Positions 20,270 through 29,641 of a DNA stretch of 64,000 nucleotides are shown one piece after another. The notes under the pieces were generated by a model. That model had not been told where the DNA came from. It did no database searches and saw only the letters and a program-made list of their open reading frames with translations. The stretch is from Halobacillus dabanensis. Lineage in GTDB: Bacteria > Bacillota > Bacilli > Bacillales > Halobacillaceae. Positions within the stretch are counted from its first letter, which is position 1. Every line of letters starts with the position of its first letter. The DNA is taken from NCBI RefSeq assembly GCF_900114165.1, contig NZ_FOSB01000001.1, positions 372,001 to 436,000 of the forward strand, in the 5' to 3' direction. Made by a program: the position numbers and the translations under genes.

Positions 20270-20292
20270 TATAATAATAGAACAAATGTTCC
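20270..20292 (+). promoter_or_regulatory. -10 element and LexA (SOS) operator of polY1
   Basis: TATAAT (20270-20275) is followed by AGAACAAATGTTCC (20279-20292), which matches the Gram-positive LexA/DinR box CGAACRNRYGTTYC at 13 of 14 positions. A LexA dimer here would cover the start point. A weak -35 (TGGACA, 20245) lies 19 bp upstream. Confidence 0.8.
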
Positions 20293-20309
20293 AATGGAGG
20301 AAGTAGGCT

Positions 20310-21557
20310 ATGCACTCGAACTGGTACCCAAAGAAGGGGCGCGTCATTTTTCATGTGGATATGAATAGTTTCTATGCCTCTGTCGAAGCTGCCTTCGATC
20401 CAAGCCTAAAAGGCAAGCCGCTCGCTATTGCAGGAAACCCCGAAGAACGGCGGGGAATCATTGTTACAAGTAGCTATGAAGCCCGAAAGTATGGAGTGAA
20501 AACGACTATGCCTCTTGGGGAAGCAAGACGTTTGTGTCCTGATTTGATTGTGATGACCCCGAGGTTCGATCGGTACCGGACTGCTTCCAAAGAAATGTTC
20601 AAGATACTTGCAGATGTGACCTCACTCGTACAACCTGTTTCCATTGATGAAGGATATATGGATATCACGGAATGTGCCGATCAAGGGTCTCCTCCTGAAA
20701 TTGCCGAGCGGATTCAGCAACGTATTAAGAATGAGCTTGACCTCACTTGTAGTATCGGCATTGCCCCGAACAAATTTTTAGCCAAAATGGCATCAGATAT
20801 GAAAAAACCGATGGGGATCACAATTTTAAGAAAGCGTGACCTGGAAGCCAAATTATGGCCGCTGCCTATTGAGGAGATGTATGGAGTCGGAGGGAAAACA
20901 GCAGATAAGTTGCGGAAAATCGGTATCGAAACGATTGGTGCACTTGCTGAACATCCGGTCCTTGAATTGAAAGGCATTTTAGGTATCAATGGCGAACGGT
21001 TGAAAAACCGTGCAAACGGGATGGATGATCGCCCAGTAGACCCTGATGCTGTCCATGAATTTAAAAGTATTGGTACATCGACCACTCTGCCTCACGATAC
21101 CACGGACGATAGCGAGGTTCAGACGGTAATTCGCAGGCTTTCAAATAAAGTAGAAGCACGGATGAAAAATAAGAAAGTGCTCGGAAGAAATATTCAGCTA
21201 ACCATTCGATATCATGATCGGAAGACGGTAACACGGAGCCGGCAATTGCAGGAGTTTGTCCATTTATCTGATGACCTTTTTAATGTGGCGATGCAGTTGT
21301 TTGATGACCATTGGAATCAACAACCTGTCAGACTCCTAGGTGTTACCGCGAGTGACCTTGCTGAAAAATCCGAAATCACCCAACAGCTTGACCTTTTTAA
21401 CTTTGAACAATACGCTAGTAAAGAGAAGCTTTACAAAACGATGGAAGACCTCGAGGATAAATATGGAAAGAACACTTTTCTTAACTTGAGCAATCCGAGT
21501 GATCCCCAGGTGACGACCAGCTTTCAAAAGGATTTTCTTGATGATTTCAAAAAATGA
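20310..21557 (+). CDS. polY1: Y-family DNA polymerase (DinB/Pol IV type, YqjH/PolY1)
   Basis: This 415-residue translesion polymerase has catalytic acidic residues in FHVDMNSFYASVE and VQPVSIDEGYMDIT, a thumb HhH region (EMYGVGGKTADKLRKIGI), a little-finger domain and, at residues 374-380, the beta-clamp motif QLDLFNF. The LexA box just upstream predicts SOS induction. Its place after yqjE matches yqjH. The ATG follows ATGGAGGAAG. A second Y-family enzyme lies at 36.0 kb. Confidence 0.94.
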   Translation: MHSNWYPKKGRVIFHVDMNSFYASVEAAFDPSLKGKPLAIAGNPEERRGIIVTSSYEARKYGVKTTMPLGEARRLCPDLIVMTPRFDRYRTASKEMFKILADVTSLVQPVSIDEGYMDITECADQGSPPEIAERIQQRIKNELDLTCSIGIAPNKFLAKMASDMKKPMGITILRKRDLEAKLWPLPIEEMYGVGGKTADKLRKIGIETIGALAEHPVLELKGILGINGERLKNRANGMDDRPVDPDAVHEFKSIGTSTTLPHDTTDDSEVQTVIRRLSNKVEARMKNKKVLGRNIQLTIRYHDRKTVTRSRQLQEFVHLSDDLFNVAMQLFDDHWNQQPVRLLGVTASDLAEKSEITQQLDLFNFEQYASKEKLYKTMEDLEDKYGKNTFLNLSNPSDPQVTTSFQKDFLDDFKK

Positions 21558-21616
21558 TTACCAGGCATGACCTTTCGCCTTCCATCCCATACTAATCGGG
21601 AAGGGAGGCTTTTAAC

Positions 21617-21745
21617 ATGGGTAGAGATCGTCAAGAAAAAAAGTTGAAGAGATCCGGTAAAGTGCAGTCTGATCGCGATCAACAATTGAGTTATCCAGGC
21701 GCAACTGCCTTGGAGGGACCAGAAGCAGCCAGGGAACGAAGGTAA
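21617..21745 (+). CDS. Small basic protein upstream of sspP, function unknown
   Basis: This 42-residue, highly charged protein (MGRDRQEKKLKR at the start, EGPEAARERR at the end) has no hydrophobic segment. GGGAGG precedes the ATG. It sits 21 bp before the spore protein gene sspP, where B. subtilis has sspO, but the sequence does not resemble SspO as I know it. A small spore-core protein is likely from size, composition and neighbour; that is inference. Confidence 0.6.
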   Translation: MGRDRQEKKLKRSGKVQSDRDQQLSYPGATALEGPEAARERR

Positions 21746-21766
21746 GCAAATGAGGAGGCAGATGTT

Positions 21767-21916
21767 ATGGGAAGACGGATGGGACCAAAACAGCAGGAGC
21801 AACCGAATTTACCCCTTGGACCGAAGCAAGCGTATGGCGAGCCGGCCCAGGGTTCTCATAAAGTGAAAAACGCGAATCACTCGCGACAAAAGCAAAAAAC
21901 TTCTCACGACATGTGA
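21767..21916 (+). CDS. sspP: Small acid-soluble spore protein P
   Basis: This 49-residue hydrophilic protein has the C-terminal stretch KVKNANHSRQKQKTSHDM, which closely matches the B. subtilis SspP C-terminus. SspP is a minor spore-core protein made in the forespore under sigma-G. TGAGGAGG lies before the ATG. It shares a unit with the small gene upstream and ends at a strong terminator. Its presence marks the organism as a spore former. Confidence 0.85.
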   Translation: MGRRMGPKQQEQPNLPLGPKQAYGEPAQGSHKVKNANHSRQKQKTSHDM

Positions 21917-21920
21917 TTCA

Positions 21921-21951
21921 AAAGGCAGCCGCTAACGGCTGCCTTTTATTT
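21921..21951 (+). terminator. Terminator after sspP
   Basis: An 11-bp perfect stem AAAGGCAGCCG/CGGCTGCCTTT with a CTAA loop and a T-rich tail. Confidence 0.9.
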
Positions 21952-22088
21952 TGGAGACTATTTTACTGCACCTTTATACTGGAAGGAATTTCTATATTAA
22001 AATTACTGGCACAATGCTGGTTATATCTGAATGATGATCATAAAAATCTGTGTTTTGCACAAGCTAGTGGGTGAGGAGGTTGAGAACT

Positions 22089-22313
22089 ATGCCAGAACGA
22101 ATTGTCGCAGTTAGAAAAAACGGGCAAGGAAGCATTATTGAAATGCAGCTGTCGTCAGGTCAAGTGGTTGATTATAAGCAAGCACACGATATGGCGCGCA
22201 GTGGTGAACTGGAACACGTGAACCTCATCCGAGGCAAAGATGGAGAAGACCATCTGCGCAGTGAACCAGATGGCATACAATCCAACAACTTGGACAACCT
22301 TCCATCTTTTTAA
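22089..22313 (+). CDS. DUF3892 domain protein
   Basis: This 74-residue single-domain protein has the DUF3892 pattern IVAVRKNGQGSIIEMQLSSG...AHDMARSGELEHVNL...GEDHLRS. The function is unknown. An in-frame GTG at 22071 lies inside the GGAGG site, so the ATG at 22089 is taken as the start. It is monocistronic, with a terminator four bases after the stop. Confidence 0.8.
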   Translation: MPERIVAVRKNGQGSIIEMQLSSGQVVDYKQAHDMARSGELEHVNLIRGKDGEDHLRSEPDGIQSNNLDNLPSF

Positions 22314-22316
22314 GAG

Positions 22317-22356
22317 AAAACCCAGGCAAAGCCTAGCGCTTGTCTGGGTTTTCTTT
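22317..22356 (+). terminator. Terminator after the DUF3892 gene
   Basis: A 13-bp stem AAAACCCAGGCAA/TTGTCTGGGTTTT (one G-U) with a T-rich tail. Confidence 0.88.
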
Positions 22357-22493
22357 TTCGTTTTATATACACACATTACCAGACGGTGATAGAAACTCTA
22401 TTGTTGGTTTTTATCCGTGAATCGGGAAATTTTATGATAAATAATGAAATATATACATAAAAATATTTCAAAAGTAATTGACTTATCTTTTCA

Positions 22494-22523
22494 TTGTTGT
22501 ACACTGAAAATGAAATATATAAT
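22494..22523 (+). promoter_or_regulatory. Probable promoter of the ABC exporter genes
   Basis: TTGTTG (22494-22499), an 18-bp spacer and TATAAT (22518-22523), 38 bp before the ATPase ATG. Confidence 0.45.
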
Positions 22524-22560
22524 GGTATTTATTACAAAACTTTTAATTGGGGATGATGGG

Positions 22561-23262
22561 ATGACAATCTTCGCGGATCAAGTCAATAAAACATACCAAA
22601 GCGGAGAAGTGACGGTGAAGGCATTACGAAATGCTTCGCTGGAAATACCAGACAATAAGATTGTTACTATTCTTGGTCCTTCGGGTTCAGGGAAATCAAC
22701 TTTATTAAACGTTATCGGAGGCATCGACCGTTACGATTCTGGATCCATAAAAGTTGGAGAAACTGTATTAGAGGATTTGAAAGAACGTAAACTTACTGAT
22801 TACAGAAGAAAATATGTCGGGTTTATTTTTCAACAGTATAATTTGATCCCCACACTTACTGTGGAAGAGAACGTAGAAGTTGGCCTGGAATTGAGTCAAC
22901 AGCCGCTTGAAATGAAAGATATATTACAAAAAGTAGACATGTGGGATAAGAAAGCCAAGTTTCCATATCAATTAAGTGGCGGGGAACAACAGCGTGTGGC
23001 AATTGCTCGTGCACTGATCAAAAATCCAGAGATTTTATTGTGTGATGAGCCGACTGGAGCTTTAGATGAAGAAACTGGAAAAAACATTTTAAAATTATTG
23101 AAGTTTGTAAATGAACAATATGGAACGACCGTTTTAATTATCACCCACAACCAGGGTATCGGTGAAATGGCTCACTATGTCATCCGGATGAAAAGTGGCG
23201 AAATCGTGGAATCTTATGAAAACGAAGAACGCCTCGATCCAGAGCAGGTGACATGGTCATGA
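22561..23262 (+). CDS. MacB/LolD-type ABC transporter ATPase
   Basis: This 233-residue ATPase has Walker A GPSGSGKST, Q-loop VGFIFQQYNLIP, signature LSGGEQQRVAIARA, Walker B ILLCDEPTGALD and the switch histidine in IITHN. It belongs to the group that works with FtsX-like permeases in efflux, lipoprotein release or antimicrobial peptide resistance. The permease gene overlaps it by four bases (ATGA). The ATG at 22561 is chosen because the family begins here (MTIFADQVNKTY) and GGGGA lies upstream; an ATG at 22444 is in frame but would add a non-homologous leader. Confidence 0.9.
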   Translation: MTIFADQVNKTYQSGEVTVKALRNASLEIPDNKIVTILGPSGSGKSTLLNVIGGIDRYDSGSIKVGETVLEDLKERKLTDYRRKYVGFIFQQYNLIPTLTVEENVEVGLELSQQPLEMKDILQKVDMWDKKAKFPYQLSGGEQQRVAIARALIKNPEILLCDEPTGALDEETGKNILKLLKFVNEQYGTTVLIITHNQGIGEMAHYVIRMKSGEIVESYENEERLDPEQVTWS

Positions 23263-25502
23263 TTCTGAGAAAGTCGGTTTATCGTACTTTAAAAGAAAAG
23301 AAATTCCAATATGCAGGTGTAACGGTTCTCCTTGTTCTATCTGTTATGTTGTATGTTTCACTTTCCATAGCCATATCAACACTCGAGGAGAGAAATAGTA
23401 CATTTTCAGCCGATTATAAGCAGGAAACTTTTCATTTCGTAACCGGTGAAGAAGTGACAGAAGACCAGCTGAGCTCATGGGAAAAGGAATATGATGTAAC
23501 TCTTGAAAAACGAAATTCTACAGATCTTACCGTTGATGGGGCCACCCTTCGTTTATTTACCGAAACAACGGAAGTAAATATACCTTATATTTCAGAAGGA
23601 GAGCTTCCTTCTCAAGAGGGGGAAGTGGCTCATCTAAAGTATTCGCTGAAAAAAACGGATATAACATCGGAGACTCTGTTGCTCTTGGAGACCCTGAAGC
23701 AGAGGTCACTGGGTTTGTCTACTTGCCTGATTATATTTACATGGTCGAGCAAATGAATGATTTACTGGCTGATGCGGAAAAGTTCGGGGTTGGATTGGCT
23801 TCCCCCGATACTTTTGCCCAATTAGATAATCAAGTTCAAACCGGAGTTTTGGGATGGTCGGATCATGGACAAATACCGAATGGTTTCCAGGAAGCGATAG
23901 GCGAAGAGGTCTCTTTACTACAATTCGTAAAAGCAGAGGATAACCCTCGCATCGGTTTCGTGGAGACAGAAATCGAAGGCGCAAAGAGTATGAACACGAC
24001 ACTGCCATTGTTCATTCTCGCTTTGTCGATTGCAATGGTACTGATGCTTATGAAACGTCGTTTAGAAATGCAGCGCAAAGAGATCGGAACCCTGATGGCA
24101 CTTGGATACAGAAAAAATGAGTTACAACGCCATTATTTTAGGGTATGCGTGGGTGATCGGATTAGTAGGAACCCTCGGGGGTCTGATTGCTGGAGCTGGT
24201 CTTTCTGTTCCTTTATCCAACATTTATGCGAACTATTTCAATTTACCAGCCCTTTCCTTGTTCGATTGGAATCCGATGGTGCTCGTAATCGGGCTTGTCA
24301 TACCTCTTTCATTACTTATGGTTCTAACGGCATTCGTCATCCATCGTTCTTTGAAAACCGAACCGTTGACATTGCTACGCCCAAAAGAAATCCCCACAGG
24401 TAAGAAATCATGGCTGGAAAAGCTGCCATTTTTTCAAAAGGGTGGATTCATCCGTCGTTTCCGCCTCCGGCTAATGGTAAGGAGTAAAGCCAGGAGCTTC
24501 TATATTTTTATTGGTGTGATGTTCTCTACCATACTCCTTCTGTTTGGTTTGATTACCTACAATAGTATGGATCAGTTGGTGGAGACGACATATAAAGATA
24601 TCCAAACATACCAATATGCGGTCCACTATAAATCATTGCAAACGGACAATACAGAAGATGCTGTGAGTCCTTTTACAAAGAATGAATTGAGTGTGGAAGA
24701 CAACGAAGTGAAGATTAATGCCTTTGGTATCGAAAAGGATACGGAGTATGTTCAACTTCTTGCTGAGGAAGAGCTTCTAAATCCTCACCTATCTGAGGGA
24801 GTCGTTATCAGTGCCCCATTAGCTACGATTCTTGGTGTGAGTGAAGGAGATTCAATCACCTTGGAAAATTCGCTTAATGATGACACGATTACGGTCGAGA
24901 TCGCAGGAATAGCTGATCTTTACATTGGCAATAATCTCTATATGCCTCGTAGTGAGCTGAACAGTTTTCTAGGATTTCCTGGTGCTGCTTATTCAGGAAC
25001 CTTTCAAGAAGAAGCCCCGACGGCATCGGAAGAGATTTATATGGTAGAAGATAAACAAAAGGCGATTGCCAGTTTTGAGTCAACAACAGGCGCGACACGT
25101 GCATCGGTTGCAGGAATGGCCGTATTCGCCATTTTAATCGGGGTTATTGTGCTAACATTGCTTACCAATTTAATCGTAGAGGAAAACTCGCCATCCATTT
25201 CCCTTTTCAAAGTGATGGGATATCAAGATAAGGAAATATCAAAACTTGTATTGAGTGTGTATACCCCTATAGTTTTGCTTTCTTATTTCATATCCATTCC
25301 GCTGGCAAGTTTAAGTTTGGAACAGACTATGAATACACTAGTTAAAGAGACCGGTTTCCTTATGCCGACAGATGTAGCCTGGTGGATGGCAGCGATAGGT
25401 TTCGTTGTTATTATGTTGACTTATTGGTTGTCCCTCACTTTATCTAAACGGAAATTGAAGAATGTTTCTTTGCAGGAAGCTTTGAAAAAGTATCAGGATT
25501 AG
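23259..25502 (+). pseudogene. FtsX/MacB-type ABC permease interrupted by two frameshifts
   Basis: Read together, three pieces form one permease of about 750 residues: an N-terminal helix and periplasmic part (23259 to about 23655), a middle part with a helix and KEIGTLMALGYRKNELQRHY in another frame (to about 24138), and a C-terminal part back in the first frame with two FtsX domains. The first break is at an A7 run (23649-23655): one more A would give LKKNGYNIGDSVALG. The second is at T4 (24136-24139): one T fewer gives RHYLGYAWVIGLVG. The shifts compensate, both lie in short homopolymers, and the rest is well kept, so a read error or very recent damage are both possible. Confidence 0.85.
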
Positions 25503-25511
25503 AGAATATCT

Positions 25512-25585
25512 AAGTCGCACGCAAAAAGGTTGAATCGCGCGCAAGAAGTCTGAGACACGCAAAAACGCCAAGTTGCACAAAAAAA
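25512..25585. repeat. Degenerate short tandem repeat (GTCGCACGCAAAAA-like)
   Basis: Four imperfect units of about 17-21 bp follow the permease: AAGTCGCACGCAAAAAGG, AATCGCGCGCAAGAAG, AGACACGCAAAAACG and AAGTTGCACAAAAAA, each a (A)AGTCGC(A/G)CGCAAAAA variant. They run straight into the terminator stem. Confidence 0.65.
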
Positions 25586-25612
25586 GCGAGCTCCCTATGC
25601 TCGCTTTTTATT
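25581..25612. terminator. Bidirectional terminator between the ABC permease and aldehyde dehydrogenase
   Basis: An 11-bp perfect stem AAAAAGCGAGC/GCTCGCTTTTT gives T runs on both strands and lies between convergent genes. Confidence 0.88.
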
Positions 25613-26973
25613 TATCCAAAAATTCTTTTCAAGACTGCCATCCCTAGCTGCGAACCAGGGTATCGGAAGTTTTGATCAAAACGGGTAGTCTGTTTTGTAA
25701 TACTTTTTTCGTGTGTGAAAGTATCAAAACTTCTTTTTCCATGATAGCTCCCCATCCCGCTTTCGCCTACTCCTCCAAAAGGAAGGTATGGATTGATAAT
25801 ATGATAGAGGGTGTCGTTGATGCAACCGCCGCCAAAGGAAATAGAATGGAGAATTCGCTGCTGATCTACTTCATTTTCACCAAAATAATAAAGGGCGAGA
25901 GGTTTCGGTCGATCATTGATTTGGTCAATCACTTCATCAAGGCTACTATAAGTTAGGATAGGAAGGACAGGACCGAAAATTTCCTCTTTCATGACAGGAT
26001 CATCCCATACGACTTGATCCAGAACCGTTGGTGTTATTTTGCGTGTCGCTTCATCTGTCGATCCTCCGACCACAACCGTGCCAGAATCTAAGTAGGAAGA
26101 TATGCGCTCAAAGTGAGATTGGTTGACGATTTTTGTATAATCCTCGTTATCTAACGGATTTTTTCCATAAAACTGTTCGATGTACTTCTTCATCGCATGA
26201 ATAAGGTCAGTTTTCACTTCATGATGAACATAGAGATAATCCGGAGCGATACAAGTTTGTCCAGCATTGGTGTATTTGCCCCATACGATACGTTTCGCGG
26301 CCAGCTCGATGTTCGCATCTTTATGGACGATGGTTGGACTTTTACCGCCAAGTTCAAGCGTAACAGGGATGAGTCGTTTGCTCGCTTTTTCCATAATGAT
26401 TTTACCGACAGGCACACTTCCCGTGAAGAAAATATAGTCAACAGGCTGTTCCAATAGTTCCTGTGTGACATCTTTATCTCCCTCAATGACAGAGATATAG
26501 TGAGGGGGAAAGTATTGCTCTATCATCTTTTTCAGCACCCAGGAGACGGTCGGTGTCAGTTCAGATGGCTTGATGATCACTGTGTTTCCAGCAGCAATCG
26601 CTCCGATTACCGGTGCAAGGGCTAATTGCACAGGGTAATTCCAGGGAGCGATGACGAGTACGGTACCATAAGGTTCTTTACGGATAAAGTTTTTGGACCC
26701 TGTATGAGTGAGCGGTGTTTTTACTTTTGTCGGTTGCATCCATGATTTCAGCTGTTTCACATGGTGATCGATCTCACTTTTCAAGAAGGCGATTTCGGAT
26801 GCGTAGGCTTCATACTCGGACTTGTTCAGGTCAAATTTCAGTGCATTCAAAATCGGCTTTTCAAACGTTGTCAGCATTTTTTTCATTGTCAAAAGCTGTT
26901 CTTTACGGAACGCATAACTTTTCGTCTGTCCCTCGTTGAACCAGGACTTTTGTAACTTGACTGTTGCGTGCAT
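25612..26973 (-). CDS. Class-3-like aldehyde dehydrogenase (YwdH-like)
   Basis: This 453-residue NAD(P)-dependent enzyme oxidises aldehydes to acids; it is of the short, class-3 type common in fatty aldehyde dehydrogenases. Visible motifs are PWNYPVQLALAP, FTGSVPVGK for the cofactor, the general base in TLELGGKSP and the catalytic Cys in NAGQTCIAPDYL, plus a C-terminal PFGGVGESGMGSYHG. GAAGGAGG precedes the ATG. It lies 12 bp after rnz on the same strand and is probably co-transcribed. Confidence 0.92.
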   Translation of the reverse strand: MHATVKLQKSWFNEGQTKSYAFRKEQLLTMKKMLTTFEKPILNALKFDLNKSEYEAYASEIAFLKSEIDHHVKQLKSWMQPTKVKTPLTHTGSKNFIRKEPYGTVLVIAPWNYPVQLALAPVIGAIAAGNTVIIKPSELTPTVSWVLKKMIEQYFPPHYISVIEGDKDVTQELLEQPVDYIFFTGSVPVGKIIMEKASKRLIPVTLELGGKSPTIVHKDANIELAAKRIVWGKYTNAGQTCIAPDYLYVHHEVKTDLIHAMKKYIEQFYGKNPLDNEDYTKIVNQSHFERISSYLDSGTVVVGGSTDEATRKITPTVLDQVVWDDPVMKEEIFGPVLPILTYSSLDEVIDQINDRPKPLALYYFGENEVDQQRILHSISFGGGCINDTLYHIINPYLPFGGVGESGMGSYHGKRSFDTFTHEKSITKQTTRFDQNFRYPGSQLGMAVLKRIFG

Positions 26974-26985
26974 GAGAAGCCTCCT

Positions 26986-27912
26986 TCATTGATTGCGTTT
27001 GATGGTGTGTTGATAAAAGTCAAAAGCAATGGTCGTGTTCGGAAATATGGTCCGTGCTTCATCGCTCAGCTGTTGGACAGCATCTCCTTGATAGCGGGAA
27101 GACAGATGGTTGAGAATCAATTCACCGACATTCGCTTCTTTCGCTAACATGGCAGCCTGCTTGATCGTCGAATGGTAATAATCATGAGCCATTTCCTCTT
27201 CATCCCCTGCGAAGGTTGCTTCATGGACCAGGACGTCAAAATCCTGCAACACTTCTGCAAGCGGAGGCAAGTATCTTGTATCTCCGAGAATGGCAATCTT
27301 ACGGCCTTTTTTCGGTGGTCCAATAACATCATCACGCCGAATGATTGTCCCATCCTCAAGCTGGGTGCGGGACTGACTTTTTATCTTTTGATAAATGGGG
27401 CCAGGTTTGACACCGAGTTCTTTTAGCTTGTCTGGCTGCAGTTCTCCAAGTTTATCTTTTTCTTTTAAAATGTATCCATAACTATCAAGTCCATGTTCTA
27501 ATTTAATCGCTTCTACTACAAATTGCTCGTCCTCGAACAATTCTCCTTCTTCTACTTCTTCCACGTGTAATGGATAACGAAGGTGGGTCCCGCTTATTCG
27601 CAGGCTAATATCAATGTATTCTTTTAACCCACGAGGACCATATACCGTTACAGGTGTTTCGCCACCCTGGAAGGAGCGGCTGCTTAGTAATCCGGGCAGT
27701 CCATAAATATGGTCACCATGCAAATGAGTAATGAAAACAACTTCAATCCTTCGTGGTCGTATGTTCGTATTCAATATTTGTTGCTGTGTTCCTTCCCCAC
27801 AATCGAAGACCCATGTGGTTCCGCGTTCTTCAAGTAAGCAGAGAACAAGGGAAGAGACGTTACGTTCTTTTGAAGGGACTCCAGATCCCGTACCTAGAAA
27901 AAATAGTTCCAT
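26986..27912 (-). CDS. rnz: Ribonuclease Z (tRNA 3' endonuclease)
   Basis: This 308-residue metallo-beta-lactamase-fold RNase trims the 3' trailer of tRNA precursors that lack an encoded CCA. The zinc motif [13 protein letters not shown] and the family start [21 protein letters not shown] are clear, with further ligands in ILGDTRY and VHEATF. The frame stays open about 83 codons upstream, but the ATG at 27912, with AGGAGT seven bases before it, is where the family begins. Confidence 0.94.
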   Translation of the reverse strand: MELFFLGTGSGVPSKERNVSSLVLCLLEERGTTWVFDCGEGTQQQILNTNIRPRRIEVVFITHLHGDHIYGLPGLLSSRSFQGGETPVTVYGPRGLKEYIDISLRISGTHLRYPLHVEEVEEGELFEDEQFVVEAIKLEHGLDSYGYILKEKDKLGELQPDKLKELGVKPGPIYQKIKSQSRTQLEDGTIIRRDDVIGPPKKGRKIAILGDTRYLPPLAEVLQDFDVLVHEATFAGDEEEMAHDYYHSTIKQAAMLAKEANVGELILNHLSSRYQGDAVQQLSDEARTIFPNTTIAFDFYQHTIKRNQ

Positions 27913-28224
27913 AGCCAACACTCCTACTCCTAACATCATACCACCAGAAAGGGAAGAACACACTTGAAAAGGAAAGAAAAAAGTGTAAGGAGAGTTCATC
28001 AATAGAGGTTTATCAGAATCTTGCCGTCCGGAGTGTTGGATGCAGGAGAGGACGAAGAACGGAGTCGTTTGTGATATGTCCCCGTCCGCTCCCAGAATGG
28101 ACCCAATACCGAGATGTTTCCTGAAAAATAAAAAAACTGCCGGAAATGCTCCAGCAGTCAATATAAATATTCGATTTTCACCACAAAACGCTTGTTTTTC
28201 ATTTTCAATAGAAATCCCTCATGA
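27913..28224. other. Intergenic region between namA and rnz
   Basis: No gene is evident. It holds the namA terminator (28120-28158) and presumably the rnz promoter; a TATGAT-like -10 lies near the rnz end, with no convincing -35. Confidence 0.5.
28120..28158 (-). terminator. Terminator of namA
   Basis: On the minus strand a 9-bp stem with one mismatch (28150-28158 with 28136-28144) is followed by a T7 run and more T. Confidence 0.7.
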
Positions 28225-29241
28225 TTACCAGGCTCTTGTATACTGTCTCGGACCTTCTAGATCATAACCGAGTTCATCAGCTGCTTGTTTAGGCCAATAT
28301 GGATTTTTCAGCAGGGCACGGGCAAGGAAGATAAGGTCGGCACGTTCATTTTGCAAAATTTCTTCCGCTTGATTTCCGCTGGTGATCAAGCCGACTGCTC
28401 CCGTATCGATACCGGCGCCATGTTTAATGCTTTCTGCAAAGTTCACCTGATAACCAGGGTACGGCTCGATCGTTGCAGGAACCACACCCCCGGAGCTCAC
28501 ATCAATCAAATCGACGCCCTGGGATTTCATTTCTTTTGCGAAAAAGATGAAATCCTCCATGGTATTGCCTTCTTCATGATATTCTTCTCCAGATATCCGG
28601 ACGAACAATGGGCCATCCCATTCTTGTTTCACAGCAAAAATCGTTTCTTTCAAAAAACGATAACGGTTTTCACGGGAGCCTCCATATTCATCGGTCCGTT
28701 TGTTTGTAAGAGGGGAGAGGAACTGGCTGATCAAGTATCCATGTGCTCCGTGAAGTTCAATCAAATCGAAGCCAGCAAGTTTCGACCGACGGGCACCCTC
28801 ACGGAAAGCCTCGATGGTCCGTTGAATATCAGAGACCGCCATTTCCGTCGGCACCTTCATTGATGAACTGAAGGCTTCCGGACTCGGTGCGAATATCTCA
28901 TCCTTAAGGTTCGCTTTACGTCCGGCGTGGGCCAGCTGAATTCCTGCTTTTGCGTCATGGCGGTGGATTCCTTCATTTATCTTTTGTAAACTTTCTATAT
29001 GAGCATCATCCCATATACCAAGATCTTCATGAGAAATTCTTCCCTCAGGTAAAACGGATGTCGCTTCTGTGATGATTAATCCTACTTGTCCGGCTGCCCG
29101 GCTTTCATAGTGGGCAAGATGGAATGGCTGGGCATGACCGTTCTGGTCATATGCAGAATACATGCACATGGGTGACATGACGATACGGTTTTTTAATGTA
29201 AGGTCTTTTACTGTATAAGGTTCGAATAATTTGTATTTCAA
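28225..29241 (-). CDS. namA: NADPH dehydrogenase NamA (old yellow enzyme, YqjM)
   Basis: This 338-residue FMN-dependent ene-reductase reduces activated C=C bonds of enals, enones and some nitro compounds in the cytosol, and is induced by such stress in B. subtilis. It begins [22 protein letters not shown], holds the active-site Cys of the MSPMCMYSA segment and has catalytic HAGRKAN and the [16 protein letters not shown] barrel motif. Length and start match YqjM. AGGAGGA precedes the ATG. It is monocistronic. Confidence 0.95.
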   Translation of the reverse strand: MKYKLFEPYTVKDLTLKNRIVMSPMCMYSAYDQNGHAQPFHLAHYESRAAGQVGLIITEATSVLPEGRISHEDLGIWDDAHIESLQKINEGIHRHDAKAGIQLAHAGRKANLKDEIFAPSPEAFSSSMKVPTEMAVSDIQRTIEAFREGARRSKLAGFDLIELHGAHGYLISQFLSPLTNKRTDEYGGSRENRYRFLKETIFAVKQEWDGPLFVRISGEEYHEEGNTMEDFIFFAKEMKSQGVDLIDVSSGGVVPATIEPYPGYQVNFAESIKHGAGIDTGAVGLITSGNQAEEILQNERADLIFLARALLKNPYWPKQAADELGYDLEGPRQYTRAW

Positions 29242-29407
29242 AGTCTGTCCTCCTCAGAGCTTCGGAAAAATTGTTTCCGTTCTTTTAGTGAGTAGCGGTT
29301 TCCCTGTCATTGGATGTTTCCACGAAACTATTTAAAGAACGAGTGCTCACGTCACCATATGAATGAGCAAAAAGATGAAAAACGATAACATTAGGATTGG
29401 TTCTTGA

Positions 29408-29638
29408 ATGAATGAGTGGTTAAAACCATATAAACAAAATAACAAAACAAGGTTGATTGCGCTAATGATTTGAACATTAGTGTTTGCAATATTTGCTGGA
29501 TCAATGATTTTTTTCCTTCAGCTGACAGGGTTGGCGGTTACCGGGATAGCGCCAAGCCGGACTGTGGATCTATATCTTTCGATTGTGCGCTTGTTCCCAT
29601 TCCTATTGCATCAAAAAGGGTTAAACTTAAAATCATAG
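29408..29638 (+). pseudogene. Possible remnant of a CydC/CydD-like ABC exporter N-terminus
   Basis: One frame from the ATG at 29408 reads MNEWLKPYKQNNKTRLIALM, then an in-frame TGA (29471-29473), then a hydrophobic stretch (TLVFAIFAGSMIFFLQLTGL), ending at TAG 29636-29638. The WLKPY...RLIAL start resembles the first transmembrane segment of CydC/CydD-type exporters. Nothing of the rest of such a protein is present. The resemblance is weak and seen by eye only. Confidence 0.3.
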
Positions 29639-29641
29639 CTC

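Noticed and set aside
28285-28863. 192-codon plus-strand frame inside namA
   Set aside because: It is a shadow of the well-supported NamA gene on the other strand.
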